A stretch of DNA of 64,000 bases from Abelmoschus esculentus (Eukaryota > Streptophyta > Magnoliopsida > Malvales > Malvaceae), in the NCBI GenBank assembly GCA_035048815.1, contig JAUCBN010000049.1, positions 3,541,501-3,605,500 of the forward strand, in the 5' to 3' direction. This document shows positions 43,750 to 55,338 of the stretch, piece after piece. Made by a program: the position numbers and the translations under genes. Every line of letters begins with the position of its first letter. Position 1 is the first letter of the stretch. The notes beneath the pieces were generated by a model. It did not search any database, had not been told where the DNA came from, and worked only from the letters and a program-made list of their open reading frames with translations.

Positions 43750-45257
43750 TCAGAATGCCGAGGAGGCGAAGGAGTCCTCGAAATCGCTATCGATGAGGAG
43801 CTTTCGGCGGCTTTTTGTTGGTTGCTGGGTGGCTACCGACAGTGGACTGACAACTTTCTTCTTGGCAAACCGGGGTGTTTGGACTCGGATGGGAATTAGA
43901 TTTTTACTCAACTCTTCTGTGGAGTCGATGTTTATTGGTGAAGTAGTTGTGGCTGAACCTGATGCCTTCCTCTTTTTACTGGTAGGTATGGAGGCAATGT
44001 AGTCTTTTACTGCTTGCATATCGTTAGATGAGTTGCTCCAATCCAAGGGACTAGAGTCTGCAGCATCTGCCTGGTGTGTGGAGTCTGCCCTTCTTGTTGC
44101 TGTTGAATTGGCAAAAAATGGTTCGGTTGTAGCTGTTGCAGTTGTGGCAGCGGGAGATAAAAGTACTATGGTAGATGCAGTGGCTGTTGGAGCAGGCGCA
44201 GATAGGGGTTGTTGAGGTTTCGCTATGTCGACTGTGAACTCTGGAAAAACAGTTGAACATGCTGGGAATGCTTCATGTATGGTGGCTATGACTACAGTGT
44301 TGAAATCCCGAACATAAGTCATGAAGGCCAACTGCCTTCGCTCTATGTGTTGCAGAATGTCCAGAACTCCAGGTGCGGATGCAACCTCTGCTGCTGCTGG
44401 TTGATCTGCTTTGGCGGAGGGTACCTCAGCAACAGGAGGGATGTAGGCTTGTGGCACAGCGTCTTCCACTTGTATACGTTTGATGTATATATCTCTCGTC
44501 CAGCCCGTTCTCTCCGATGTATATGTGTCAATTGGTAGTGTTTGTACGTTTTCAAGTCTTGCCAAGGCAGTTATTAAGCATGGGAAAGTGAGTATACCTC
44601 TATCCTTGGTGGCACACTCGAAGATTTGTTCACTCATAATGCGGCCAACATTAATCCTCCGATTGTGGATGATGGAGTGGATGAGTGCTAGGCGTGGCCG
44701 GTCTACTGTTTGATTATGCGATTGGGCAGTAGATTCCTCTTTATAAAGGTATTCTACAACATTGCCTCCAGGCGTAAATCTCGGCGGCTGACTGACCCAC
44801 AGTGTTTTCCAGCTTTCCACTCTGCTCCAGGCATGCAGAGTTCGACCTTCATTGCTTCATAGCCATCAGCAGTGAGGGCGGTGACAAATGCGGCATGGTC
44901 GTCACTTTCGATGTGCAAGCAGAAATGGGCGTTAATGATGACATCAGCGATCGGTATTTCCTTTCCACGAAGATAGGTGTATGGGTTGTTTGCCACTGGT
45001 CTGTGCGCGTAGAACTCTCGTACCCATTCAATGTTTGCTGGGGGCAGTTGTTTGGAAAACATTTGCCACCTTTGAAAGGTGATCTTGGAAAGGATGAAGT
45101 TATCTAACCCAAGATCCTCATCGTCAATGTAATGAAAACCTTGTTCTTCCCATATTTGCCTATTTTGGAAAATGTGGTAGTATTCGTGCTCGACTGCCTT
45201 TATGAAAAATCTTCTAAATGCAACCGCTCCAGCAGGGTTTTGTTGTTTGTTGGCCAT
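43750..45257 (-). pseudogene. B1 accessory ORF (PTP-like), broken once
   Basis: The start at 45257 is MANKQQNPAGAVAFRRFFIK. The N-terminal half to 44754 includes RQIWEEQGFHYIDDEDLGLD, WVREFYAHRPVANNPYTYLR and GSVSRRDLRLEAML. There a TGG-to-TAG stop and a small deletion near 44715 break the frame. The C-terminal half continues from HNQTVDRPRLALIHSII through RINVGRIMSEQIFECATKDRG to a Thr/Ala-rich tail with KKRK and a stop at 43750. Its layout matches the intact family C protein at 53387-54868, so the protein family is about 480 residues long. Confidence 0.82.
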
Positions 45258-45710
45258 CGGTATTTTGTGTGGAAAAAAGGTGAAGAAGTTCAGCAGAGTA
45301 ATAATACTTAAGAGAAGAGTGAAGGAGGAGAACTTTGCCCCTGTATTTATAGGCTATGAGGGGCGAGGTGTTTGAGGGAGTGGGGGCGTGATTATTTCCC
45401 TTGGCGTGCAAGAAACGCAACCCCAGCTGGCAACCATTGGCAGCGGAAACGACGCGATTTTTGAATGTGGGCGGCATAATTCCCGCCTGGAATTTTCAGT
45501 TCCTTGGATTGGGCCGCTAATTTGTTGGGCTGATCATCCTCTTTAATTGTTCCTTATGATTCCTAAATAGCAGAAATGCAGATTAATTTATGCTGTGAAA
45601 AATATAAAAATTCTGATACTAAGTTGAAAAATTGAAATCTTATTCCTAAAATTGAAATTGAAAATTTAATCCTAAAACATAAAAATAAATTAAGGATAGT
45701 AAGATAGAAT

Positions 45711-46897
45711 TTAGGTCACTGGTGGAGTGCAATGGAATGCGTCTCCAGCAGTAACCATCTTCCCCTTTTTTAATGGAGGATGGTGTGATGATCCAACCAG
45801 AGCCTCCTAATCAGGTGGTTTCTTTCGTGTATGCTTCTGGTCTAGCGGTGTACTGCCTTGGCAGGGGTTGCCTCGGCAGGTCTTGTTCAGGCAGTCCGTT
45901 TCTGCAATGAAGTTAAATTCAGTTTTAACCTCAATTCTCTGACATTCATTTGGTTCATCCGGATGCTTTAAAGTTTAGAACACATTGATCTTCACTTGTT
46001 GGTCATTGACCCTTATGACCTACTCCCCTTTTTCACAATCGATCAATGTTCTGCCCGTGGCTAGGAACGACCTTCCCAATATGATCGGAGCATTTTCATC
46101 TGCTTCACAATCAAGAATTAAGAATTCAGTAGGAAATATAAATTTATCCACTCTTACCAAGATATCTTCAATTTTTCCTTTCGGTTGCACATAAGAGAGG
46201 ATTGCCAGTTGCAGCATCACCGTTGTTGGCTTTGCCTGCCTGATGCCTAGCTTTTGGAATACTGACTTAGGCATAAGATTTATGCTAACGCCTAAATCGC
46301 ATAGTGCCTTACCCACGTATTCATCACCGATAGAGCATGGTATGGTAAAGCTACCAGGATCTTTTTGTTTTGTCGTGGCCTTGTTGTGAAGCATTGCTAC
46401 ACACCCTTCTGTCACGGCAACCGTCTCAAATTCCCCTATTTTTGTCCTCTTTGATATAATATCCTTAAGGAACTTGGCATAGTTGGGCATTTGTTTAATT
46501 GCCTCCACTAAAGGTATATGTACGTGTACCTGTTTAAGAATATCCAAAAATTTCTTAAACTGATATTCTTGCTTTCGTTGTTTCAACCTTTGTGGGAAAG
46601 GTGGTGGTAGCCGCAAATCTTCAATTCTTTCATTGCATTGGAATCTTATCTGTAGTGCGGTAGCGACATTATCTGCTGTGGCAGCATTGTCGGCAGTGTC
46701 TACTGGATCCTTTACCTTGGGTATTTCATCAGTATCTTCTTGAGGTGCTACTGTCTCAGCATGCTTACCTATTATCTGAGTAGGTATTTCAGGATCCTTT
46801 AGTTGTAATCCACTCCTGGTGGATATTGGTTTGCATTGTTCATGAGGACCAGTTCTAGCGACTTTAGTACCACTGGGGAGACTTCCTATGGGTCGGT
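45711..46897 (-). pseudogene. B1 end of gag and protease
   Basis: Gag text SLPSGTKVARTGPHEQCK and STRSGLQLKDPE precede the protease frame 46616-46020. That frame holds RLPPPFPQRLKQRKQEYQFK, FETVAVTEGCVAMLHNKA, ALCDLGVSINLMPKS (Ala to Val beside the active site), QLAILSYVQPKGKIEDIL and PIILGRSFLATGRTLID. It stops at GE, TAG, then continues to the conserved terminus DAFHCTPPVT and TAA at 45711. Confidence 0.84.
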
Positions 46898-48294
46898 TGA
46901 TGGAGGCTAGAAAGTCCTACTTTTATGATGAAGCATTCGTCCTTCCACCTTTGTCAGATTGTAGTATTTAAGATGTTGAACCCACATGGATTGACTTTAC
47001 TTACGCAATTTATTATTCCTGTACAATGGAAAAATAAAGACACAGATAATTGAGTTGGATTATAACTAAGAAAACTAATTAAAGCAATAAAGATAAGTGA
47101 TCAAGAAATCAAGGATGGAAAAGTGGGGTAGGTTAGAGTGCTTCGTAGTGTGGGTTCAATTGACTTGTTTTTGTTTCTATCTCATACAATTATACAACAC
47201 TGCCCCGACAGAACTGCAGTTTTACTGCCTCGGCAGTGAAGGATTACGTCCGCCGTGGCAATCCCTTGCTCTTGGGTGGACTTCTTCAAGGTTCGGCAAA
47301 GTATCCTCTGATGACTTTGCTTATCCCTAAGTCGAAGTACTTTTGACTATTAGTCTTTGATGATACCTCCCGGCGTGAATTAATTATAACCACCAACCAA
47401 TCTCACACTTCTTTTAGCCACTAAAACTCTAACCTATCCCTAGGCCGAGTTAGTATTTTCCAGCTAGAAAAATACCGTTCTTATCCCTTTCGTGAATCTA
47501 ACCCTCCCGATATTAAATAATTAAATCTCTCACAAACTTCTCTCCCGAGCTTGAATGCAAGAACAATGAATGGCAAAGAATAAGCAAACCTCGATATTTT
47601 ATTGCATGAAACAAGAAAGCAAAGTACAATTTTCTTCCACAACTACTCCACAAACTAACCTAAACCCCAAGGGGGCGATGGAGGAGTTTAGGGTTTTCTA
47701 TGAGCACTTGATTTTGAGATACCCACCTCTCTACAAAGGCTATGGTTTATATAAGCTTGGCCTAGGGCAAACCTTTTCAAAGTAGGAATTCAACTTGGAG
47801 TAAAACACAAGTTAAGTACATAAATAAAAGATATTTATTTTTTTCCTAGTTTATTCCTATAAGGATTCTTTTCTTGCGTGGCCTTTGACCTTGACTTTCC
47901 GTGTGTTCCTCAGCTCCGATTTCTATACTGCTTGTCTTAAAACGTCCACCTTATTTTTCTCTTCAGATCGCCTATCATATCAACAATTACTTTTCCGGTG
48001 CTGCCGCGACCTTCAAGTGCTACCGAGGCGGGTACTAATTTGCATTCTAGTTTTGGTTTCCAGCATCCATCATGCTATCTGGCATTACCTGTGTGGTAGT
48101 TTCCTGTCTAAGAGAGAAAACCATTAACTGCACCTGTTTTATGCCAAATAATATATAAATGCATGAATTGAGTATTGGGATGCTGAAATATGGAAATCAG
48201 CATAATTATCCAATATTGCCATTAAATTTGTCCTTTATTAGCAATAATCGAGTGGGAAATTGGTAAAAAGAATAGGACTTTTAGGCACTCATCA
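46898..48294 (-). mobile_element. 3' LTR of B2
   Basis: 1397 bp. Minus strand from TGATGAGTGCCTAAAAG at 48294 to CTAGCCTCCATCA at 46898. Palindrome CTGCCTCGGCAG at 47225-47236. A 71-codon antisense ORF (47570-47785) is repeated in the other B LTRs and is not a gene. Confidence 0.92.
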
Positions 48295-49658
48295 CACCCC
48301 TAAACTTGAACTATTGCTTGTCCTCAAGGAATGCAAAAGATAGATTTTTAAATAAGGAATTTTAAAGTAATATACCGTCCTGCCTGCCGCGGCAAAATTC
48401 CTTTCTTGACTCGTCCTCTTCTACGTTCTAGGAATTCCTCGGAACTGGACTATGAGTCTTGGTGAGTGTGTGCGTAGCTGTGTCAAAATTGATTATCTAA
48501 GTTCTAATCCTTTTTCTAGCTCAAGACTTCCGACTAAGATTTTTCTTCAATTATTTCTCTTTCCTTTTCCCTGTTTGGTATATAAATATATATTGTTATA
48601 TACTTATACTGCTTGAGAGAGTTTTCGGGAACCTCAAGTGTTAACTACTCTTACTAGAGCCAATTTTGGGCACCTCTAGTAAGTGGGAAAAAGGTCCTAG
48701 AGCCAGTGATGGGCACCTCTATGGACTAAACTAGAGCCGGTGATATGCACCTCTAGTTAAAATCTAAGCCTAAGTCCTTATTGCTTTTCAAAGAAAAGAA
48801 TTTTAAAATCAACTAAGACTAGCAGCGTTTATGGATTTTTCAGGCTATAGTCTAATCCTAAGTACTAATCCTAAGAGACCTTTCTGATTTCAAGTCTGGT
48901 GAATGGTGCATACTGCTGCGGCGGCTGGAGAATATATTGCTGCCGAGGCAGTCTCAATAAAATTCAACAGACTTAAAAAAAATTGCATAAAACTATAATT
49001 GTTGTAAAGACAAGATTTAAAGCAGTAGTAGGATAATCTGAATAATTGCCATACATGGCATATATTTTTATAAGGCAGAAAATAGGATCAATACTCCCCC
49101 AAACTCGAGGGATGCATTGTCCTCAATGCATGTATCTGAGCATAAGGCAACAATAAAAGACAAGATAAAAATTAAGAGACAAGGAAAAGAAAAACCAATA
49201 TTTATATGTCGCGTCTTGGCCTCTTCTGTATCCTGAGGGTCATCAGTTTGTGTGGAGTTTATTGAGAAAGAAACTAAAAACTGCACTGGAAAACAATAAT
49301 GAAGAAGTATGAAATAAAACGGGGGAGATTAAGTTTTAGAGACGCAAACCCGTCATTATATGTTCTTGGGTGGCCAGCCCTCCTTCACATTTTTCCGTCG
49401 AGGCAACCTTTCTCCATGGCAACTTGCCACCGAGGCAACCTCCGCCGTGGCATTACGCTGCCGAGGCAACCTCACATTTTATATGCTCCATGGCTTCTCC
49501 TTCTTGAAATTCCATCCTAAAAAAATAACTCAAACGTAATTAAACTTATTTCCTAAAATAAATAACTCAAAAATAATTAAACTAATTTCCTAAGATAGTA
49601 GTGCAAGAAAATAAAAAGGAAAGTTGGAATCGCCAATCCCCGGCAATGGCGCCAAATC
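48295..49658 (-). other. Non-coding interior of B2
   Basis: It contains the primer site TGGCGCCATTGCCGGGGA (49654-49637). A stem-loop ATGCATTG-AGGA-CAATGCAT (49131-49112) is followed by oligopurine. The degraded second module and polypurine tract (about 48330-48295) lie next to the LTR. Near 49395-49470 there are four 'accgaggcaac'-like repeats in a row. No gene is supported. Confidence 0.8.
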
Positions 49659-50775
49659 TAGTGAAGGCTAGAAAGTCTTGCTTTTATGATGAAGCATTCG
49701 TCCTTCCACCTTTGTCAGATTGTAGTATTTAAGATGTCGAACCCACAAGGATTAGCTTCACTTACGCAATTTATTATTCCTGCAATGGAAAAATAAAGAC
49801 ACAAATAATTGAGTTGGATTATAACTAAGAAAACTAATTAAAGCAATAAAGATAAGTGATCAAGAAATCAAGGATGGAAAAGTGGGGTAGGTTAGATTGC
49901 TTCGTAGTGTGGGTTCAATTGACTTGTTTCTGTCTCATGCAATTATACAAAACTGCCCCGGCAGAACTGCAGTTTTACTGCCTCGGCAGTGAAGGATTAC
50001 GTCCGCCGCGGCAATCCCTTGCTCTTGGGTGGACTTCTTCAAGGTTCGGCAAAGTGTCCTCTGATGACTCCGCTTATCCCTAAGTCGAAGTACTGTTGAT
50101 GATTAGTCTTTGATGATACCTCCCGACGTGAATCAATTATAACCACCAACCAATCTCACACTTTTTTAGCCGCTGAAACTCTAACCTATCCCTAGGCCGA
50201 GTTAGTATTTTCCAGCTAGAAAAATACCGTTCTTATCCCTTTCGTGAATCTAACTCTCCCGATATTAGAAAAATAAATCTCTCACAAACTTCTGTCCTGA
50301 GCTTGAGTGCAAGAATAATGAATGGCAAAGAATAAGCAAACCTCGATATTTTATTGCATGAAACAAGAAAGCAAAGTACAATTTTCTTCCACAACTACTC
50401 CACAAACTAACCTAAACCCCAAGGGGGCGATGGAGGAGTTTAGGGTTTTCTATGAACACTTGATTTCGAGATACCCACCTCTCTACATAGGCTATGGTTT
50501 ATATAAGCTTGGCCTAGGGCAAACATTTCCAAATTAGGAATTCAACTTGGAGTAAAACACAAGTTAAGTACATAAATAAAATATATTTATTTTATTTCCT
50601 AGTTTATTTCTATAAGGATTCTTTTTCTGCGTGGCCTTTGACTTTGACTTTCCGTGTGTTCCTCAGCTCCGATTTCTATGCTGCTTGTCTTAAAATGTCC
50701 ACCTTATTTTTCTCTTCAGATCGCCTATCATATCAACAATTTCTCTTCCGATACTTCCGCGGCCTTCAAGTGCTG
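49659..50775 (-). mobile_element. 5' LTR of B2, interrupted by element C
   Basis: It is homologous to 46898-48294, but the terminus has mutated to ...AGCCTTCACTA. At 50775 it is cut inside 'ccttcaagtgctg' by the start of the plus-strand C LTR. The remaining U3 part should lie beyond position 64000. Confidence 0.88.
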
Positions 50776-51117
50776 TGATAAGTGCTCAACTCACTATCAT
50801 TTTTTACACCTTTTATGGGCAGTAATCATCAAATCTACACCTACTTGGACCAATGCATACACTTAATGTGATATATTTAGAGGTTATGCTTATAAAGATG
50901 ATATTTATAGAAATGGCAAGTTTTACTGCATTTTTCTATATCTGTACAGGAAATACTATTGCCGCGGCAACAACGTGGCCGAGGCAGGTCCTAATGCCGA
51001 GGCAGCAGCCGAAAGACAAGTAGAGATACTATAGGCGATTGGAAGATAAAAATACACTAGACGTTTCAGGACATGCAGCACATGGATCGGAGCTGGTTAG
51101 CACGAGGAAAAGCCCAA
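50776..51117 (+). mobile_element. Plus-strand element C: first part of 5' LTR
   Basis: It starts TGATAAGTGCTCAACTCACT and contains TTGCCGCGGCAA and two GCCGAGGCAG motifs. It stops at 51117, where a minus-strand element of the same family begins. The LTR resumes at 59026. The left target bases are TGCTG (50771-50775). Confidence 0.88.
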
Positions 51118-52442
51118 TGTTGCGTGTAGAAATAGCGCAAACTGTGCAGTGTACACGTCGCAAGTAATAAAGTGATAAGTATTTATCGTGTATCGTCTCC
51201 ACAGGGATTGGTGTACTTAATATGTCTTCTTTAATATTCTTGTCCTATAAAAGTAAAGTAAAAACACAAGTAGGAAGGATGTTTGACTAAACTAATTAAA
51301 TAAAAACTAAATAAAGGTAGTGAGAATGAATGAGGAGAGTGGGAAGGATCCAGTTGCGTTGTACTGTGGAATCGATCGACTTGTTTCTATCCAATGCTAT
51401 AGCATGACTCTGCCTCGGTAATACTGCAGATTACTGCCTCGGCAGCGACAATTCGTGTCTGCCGCGGCAATCCCTTGATCTTGGGTAGAACTCATTAAGA
51501 TTCCGTAAAGTGTCCTTGGATGGTTTCGCTTATCCCTAAGTCGAAACACTATTGATAATCAGTCCTTGATGATACCTCCCAGCGTGAATCAATTATACCT
51601 ATCAACCAATCTCACACTTCTTTTAGCCGCTAAAACTCCAACCTATCCCTAGGCCGAGTTAGTATTTTTCAAATACCGTACTTACTCATTTCGTGAATCT
51701 AACTTTCCCGAGTCTAGATAAATAGATTACTCACAAACTTCCCTCCCGGGCTTGGATGCAAGAACAAAGAATGGCAAAGAGTAAGCAAATCTTAATGTTT
51801 TATTGCATTGAAACGAGAAACAAAGTACAATCTCCTCTCACAAGTACTCGATAACCTTCACCTAACCCTAAGAAAGCTTAGAACATAATGAAGAAAAGAA
51901 CACAATAATTCTTAGGGTTGAACTCTCTCTAAATCGGCTCTCTTAATAATTTGGACGGCTATGGTGTATATAGTCTAGGTCTAGGGCAAACCTTTCCTAA
52001 GTAGGAATACTACTTGGAGTAGGATTATAATTATTCCCATAAATCAAATATTTCCAAGTTTATTTCAACTAGAAGGCTTTTCCCCCATGGCCTTTGACTT
52101 GGGCTTTGCTTGAGCTAGCCAGCTTCGATCCATGTGCTGCATGTCCAGAAACGTCCAACGTATTTTCTCTTCCAATCGCCTACAATATTGATGCTGGAGC
52201 TTCAGTTGCTGCCGCGGCCCAGCTTCTGCCTCGGCCTCAACCCTGCCTCAGCAGTACTTGTTCCTGCATGTACAAAAGATATCGTAAATTCTACATTTTT
52301 ATGTAAATATTAGCTTTGTGAGTTATAATAGCAGAATATCCGAATATTGCATATTAAGCGCATGCATCAGTCCAAGTAAGTGAGATAAATGCTTATTGAC
52401 CATGAAAGGTGTATAAAATAATGATCTTTTGAGCACTTATCA
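51118..52442 (-). mobile_element. 3' LTR of the minus-strand C element
   Basis: 1325 bp. Minus strand from TGATAAGTGCTCAAAAG at 52442 to ...CTACACGCAACA at 51118. Palindrome CTGCCTCGGCAG at 51434-51445; several GCCGCGGC-type motifs near 52210-52260. It is the most complete family C LTR here. Confidence 0.93.
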
Positions 52443-53386
52443 TACCCTCAAACTCGAACTATTGCTTGTCCTCAAGCAATGCAAGACATCAATTTGCCAA
52501 ACCTTATTCTCTCTTGGTCTTACTTTTCCATCTATTCTCCCCACCATAACTATGCATATTCCTTAGTCTTAGCCTTTTGTTTACTCAAGGATTTTACCCG
52601 GAAACAAGCTATAAGATTTTGTGAGTGTGTGCGTTTTTGTGGACAAGGTTGATTAAAGGCTTTCTTAGATAAAATCTAAGTTCAAGACAAATAGATTTGG
52701 ATCTAGTGTTCTCTTCTTAAAACATCAATAGCTTGAGCCAATTTCGGGCACCTCAAGGTATGTGTTTTCTATTCCTTCTTTTCTTTCTTTAGCATACTAG
52801 AGCCAATTTCGGGCACCTCTAGCATGAAGAAGAGCGTTTCCTAGAGCCGGTGATAGGCACCTTTAGTCACTTTCCCAAGAGTCTAAGTCTTTATCACCTA
52901 AGTTCATTAAAAGAATTCCTAAATCAAACAAGTCCTAAAAGTGTTTATAACCTTAACCTTATAGCAAGCTTCTAAGTTTTCTACCTTAAGTATTCTAAGG
53001 TTAATCCTTTAAAACAGAACCTAGCCATGGTAAGGAGAAAGATTTCTATAGCCTTAGAAGAATAAACTAAGGCAATACTGATGGAAGGCAGTGCAAAAGT
53101 AAAGGCAGTAAATCAATTAGGAAGCAGATGCACTAAAAAATTTCAAATAAGGCAAAAATTTTACTCCCTTTCATGGTAACGCCGCGACAGTGGGCTGCCT
53201 CGGCAGTTCACCTACACCCCGAAACTCAAACTGAGCATTGTCCTCAATGCTCTAATCACACAGCAGGTAAAGAAATTAACAACACAAGTAAATAAGTTAA
53301 GAATTAAAGGCAGGAAAAGCGTAGTATTTAAATGGACTCCGAAGAGATGCTGGTAACAATTTTTTTCTAGGCCTCCCTGCTAACTC
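52443..53386 (-). other. 3' non-coding region of the minus-strand C element with two modules
   Basis: Module next to the LTR: ATTGCTTG-AGGA-CAAGCAAT on the minus strand (52480-52461), then TTCGAGTTTGAGGGTA, the polypurine tract. Module next to the ORF: GAGCATTG-AGGA-CAATGCTC (53252-53233), then GTTTGAGTTTCGGGGTG. In between, 'gagccaatttcgggcacct' repeats near 52736-52860 match those of elements A and B2. CTGCCTCGGCAG at 53195-53206. Confidence 0.82.
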
Positions 53387-54868
53387 TTACATCCTTGATC
53401 CTTGTGCTGGTGATTGTTGTAATTTTGCTTGCCGGGGCGGTTGAACTCGTGTGGGTTGTGTCCTTTGTAAAGGAGAGTCCACCTCTTCTCCTTCTTCTTC
53501 GTCGGCAATTTCTTCCGTATGCATTATGTTTGTCCCTCCTTCCTCTTCAACGTTTGTTGCCTCGGTATAATGAATGCTTGGCTCGGCATTGGATGAGCTT
53601 TGATGTACGTACTCATCTATTTCTCTGGAGAGACTGCCCATGGGGATGGGTGACCGTGGTGGAGTACTGAAGACAGCTCTCCTCTTTGATGGTCTTCTGT
53701 TGGTTGAAGATGTCGCGGCAGAGCCTGCTACCCTAGATGGGCCAACCACGTTGAACTGTTGTTGAGGTTGAGAAGGGAAAGATGACCTCGGCCCTAGGGT
53801 TGGAGTGGTCTCTGTGTAGGGTGCTACTGTGACGAATATGTTTGCTGGGAATTTTGGAAAGTGCATCCCTTGACTTGGAAAATTTTGCATCATCATCTGT
53901 GCAAGTATGCTGTTGAAGTCGCGTTGATATTCCATGTATCTCTGTTGAAGAAGTTCCATGGCGGTCATCCTTTGTAGAATCTCCTGGTATGGGTCTGCTG
54001 CGGTAGTGGTGTGGGCAGTGCCAGGCATATCTTCTGTGTATTGGGCTCCGGCAGTGAAGTCGGCAGTGAACTGCTGCGGAGTTGCCTGGAATGGTTTTGC
54101 CTGCATGATCTGCATTATTTTATGGCAAAAGTCTCTCGTCCATCCTTGCCTATTTGGTGTGTATTCATCTGTATCTTCCACTGGTACACCTGCAGCCATG
54201 CACAAACTAGAGATTAAATAAGGGAAATATAACGGTCCTCTTTCCTTCTTACCGCACTCGTAGATTTCTCGTAATATGATCTCGCCAACGTTGATGCTCC
54301 TTTTGGTGATGATTGATTGGATGAGCACCAATCTCCTACGGTCTACCGTGCTGTTGTGGGAGGTGAGGATGAGGCGTCTCTTGACAAAGGTATTCCACAG
54401 CTTGGCCTCGGGTTTTAGGTTCTGCCTTGCTATAGATCCTCTATGGTCACCGGTTTCCCATGGAGTATTTGTGTAGCAAAGGTCGTCTTTAATCAACTCG
54501 TAATCTTTGTTTGTAACTTCTTCAAAAAATTTGGCATGGATATCGCGGATAGGTGTGAGGCAATAATATTGGTTGATTGTCTCGGCATCAAGCTTGATCG
54601 GCCTGCGCCGACAGTGGACGTAGAGAGAGTCCTTGCTCGGCCCATGTGCATAAAATTCCCACATTATGGTGGCATTTGCCTGGGCAGGCTGTAGGCAAAG
54701 AATCTCCCAATCTTGATATTTAATTTTATCGAACAAGAAGTGTTCGATGCCGTAGTTCTCCTCATCCGAGTGTTGGAACCCTTGTTCCTCCCATAATTGT
54801 CGAGCAACGAAAGATTTGTTGAATCGGTCTTCAACAGCGGTAGGGGCAAAGCGAGTGTATGATGCCAT
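53387..54868 (-). CDS. Intact accessory ORF (PTP-like) of the minus-strand C element
   Basis: This 493-residue open frame from MASYTRFAPTAVEDRF is the only full-length copy in the window. Region 1 (about residues 20-130) has RQLWEEQGFQHSDEENYGIE, FYAHGPSKDSLYVHCR and KLDAETINQYYCL. Region 2 (about 150-230) has ARQNLKPEAKLWNTFVKRR, HNSTVDRRRLVLIQSII, SINVGEIILREIYECGKKER and YFPYLISSLC. The C-terminal half is low-complexity, with KRRA and an acidic Glu stretch. No transmembrane segment or signal peptide is evident. This fits the plant 'putative plant transposon protein' domain family; its biochemical role is not known to me. Confidence 0.85.
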   Translation of the reverse strand: MASYTRFAPTAVEDRFNKSFVARQLWEEQGFQHSDEENYGIEHFLFDKIKYQDWEILCLQPAQANATIMWEFYAHGPSKDSLYVHCRRRPIKLDAETINQYYCLTPIRDIHAKFFEEVTNKDYELIKDDLCYTNTPWETGDHRGSIARQNLKPEAKLWNTFVKRRLILTSHNSTVDRRRLVLIQSIITKRSINVGEIILREIYECGKKERGPLYFPYLISSLCMAAGVPVEDTDEYTPNRQGWTRDFCHKIMQIMQAKPFQATPQQFTADFTAGAQYTEDMPGTAHTTTAADPYQEILQRMTAMELLQQRYMEYQRDFNSILAQMMMQNFPSQGMHFPKFPANIFVTVAPYTETTPTLGPRSSFPSQPQQQFNVVGPSRVAGSAATSSTNRRPSKRRAVFSTPPRSPIPMGSLSREIDEYVHQSSSNAEPSIHYTEATNVEEEGGTNIMHTEEIADEEEGEEVDSPLQRTQPTRVQPPRQAKLQQSPAQGSRM

Positions 54869-55338
54869 GGATTAGTGTTGAGGATTTTGAAGAGTTTCTT
54901 GGAAAGATTCTGAAAATTCAAGAAGGCTAGGTAAAGAGTATGATGAGAGCAAGATTAGCAAATATTCAAAAGAAAACAAGAATGCAAGAGTGAATAGTTC
55001 AAGAGAAGAAAGGTGATTTTATAGGCCTCGGCCTTGTATCTGTTTGAAACCACTAGCCGTTTTGTAGTCGTTAGCCTTTACTACCGATTGCTTTTACTGC
55101 CGCGGCAAAAATCTAGCCGTTACACTTTTCTGCCCGTTGGGACTGCTGCGGCTCTGACACTGTTTTCTGCCTTGGTAGGATTTCTGCTGTGAACTATTTC
55201 TCCTTTATTCTTGCTTTATTGACCTAAAAATAATTTGAACAAAAACAAGAAAAATAATGAAAGCATAAAATAAATATGGAAAGTAAATATAAACTAAACT
55301 AATCCTAATATAATAATATAAAAAGAAAAGGGAAGAGA

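Larger units (their letters stand above)
43426..46897 (-). mobile_element. Family B element B1, internal part only
   Basis: Minus-strand order is end of gag (46897), protease, accessory ORF, stem-loop module (43688-43669), then 3' non-coding sequence ending abruptly at about 43425. LTRs and polypurine tract are missing. The right end is cut inside gag by LTR B of element B2, with TCGGT next to it. It is colinear with element A at about 11548-14635. Confidence 0.85.
46898..50775 (-). mobile_element. Family B element B2: LTR pair with non-coding interior
   Basis: 3' LTR (46898-48294), interior (48295-49658) and 5' LTR (49659-50775, cut by element C) lie on the minus strand. The interior of about 1.36 kb has the primer site, both stem-loop modules, the polypurine tract and traces of the 3' region. 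No gag, protease or accessory ORF is present. It may be a deletion derivative kept mobile by its cis signals. The left target bases are TCGGT; the right ones lie beyond the window. Confidence 0.85.

Noticed and set aside
44033..44215. Ala/Val-rich small protein on the plus strand
   Set aside because: It is the opposite strand of the Thr/Ala-rich tail of the B1 accessory ORF.
47570..47785. Conserved 71-codon ORF repeated at 50322-50537 and on the other strand at 41367-41627
   Set aside because: Its conservation equals that of the surrounding LTR B sequence, and it lies antisense to LTR transcription. No domain is recognised.
53395..54694. Hydrophobic plus-strand ORFs resembling membrane proteins
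   Set aside because: They lie antisense within the 493-codon accessory ORF, and their composition follows from its Gln/Pro-rich codons.
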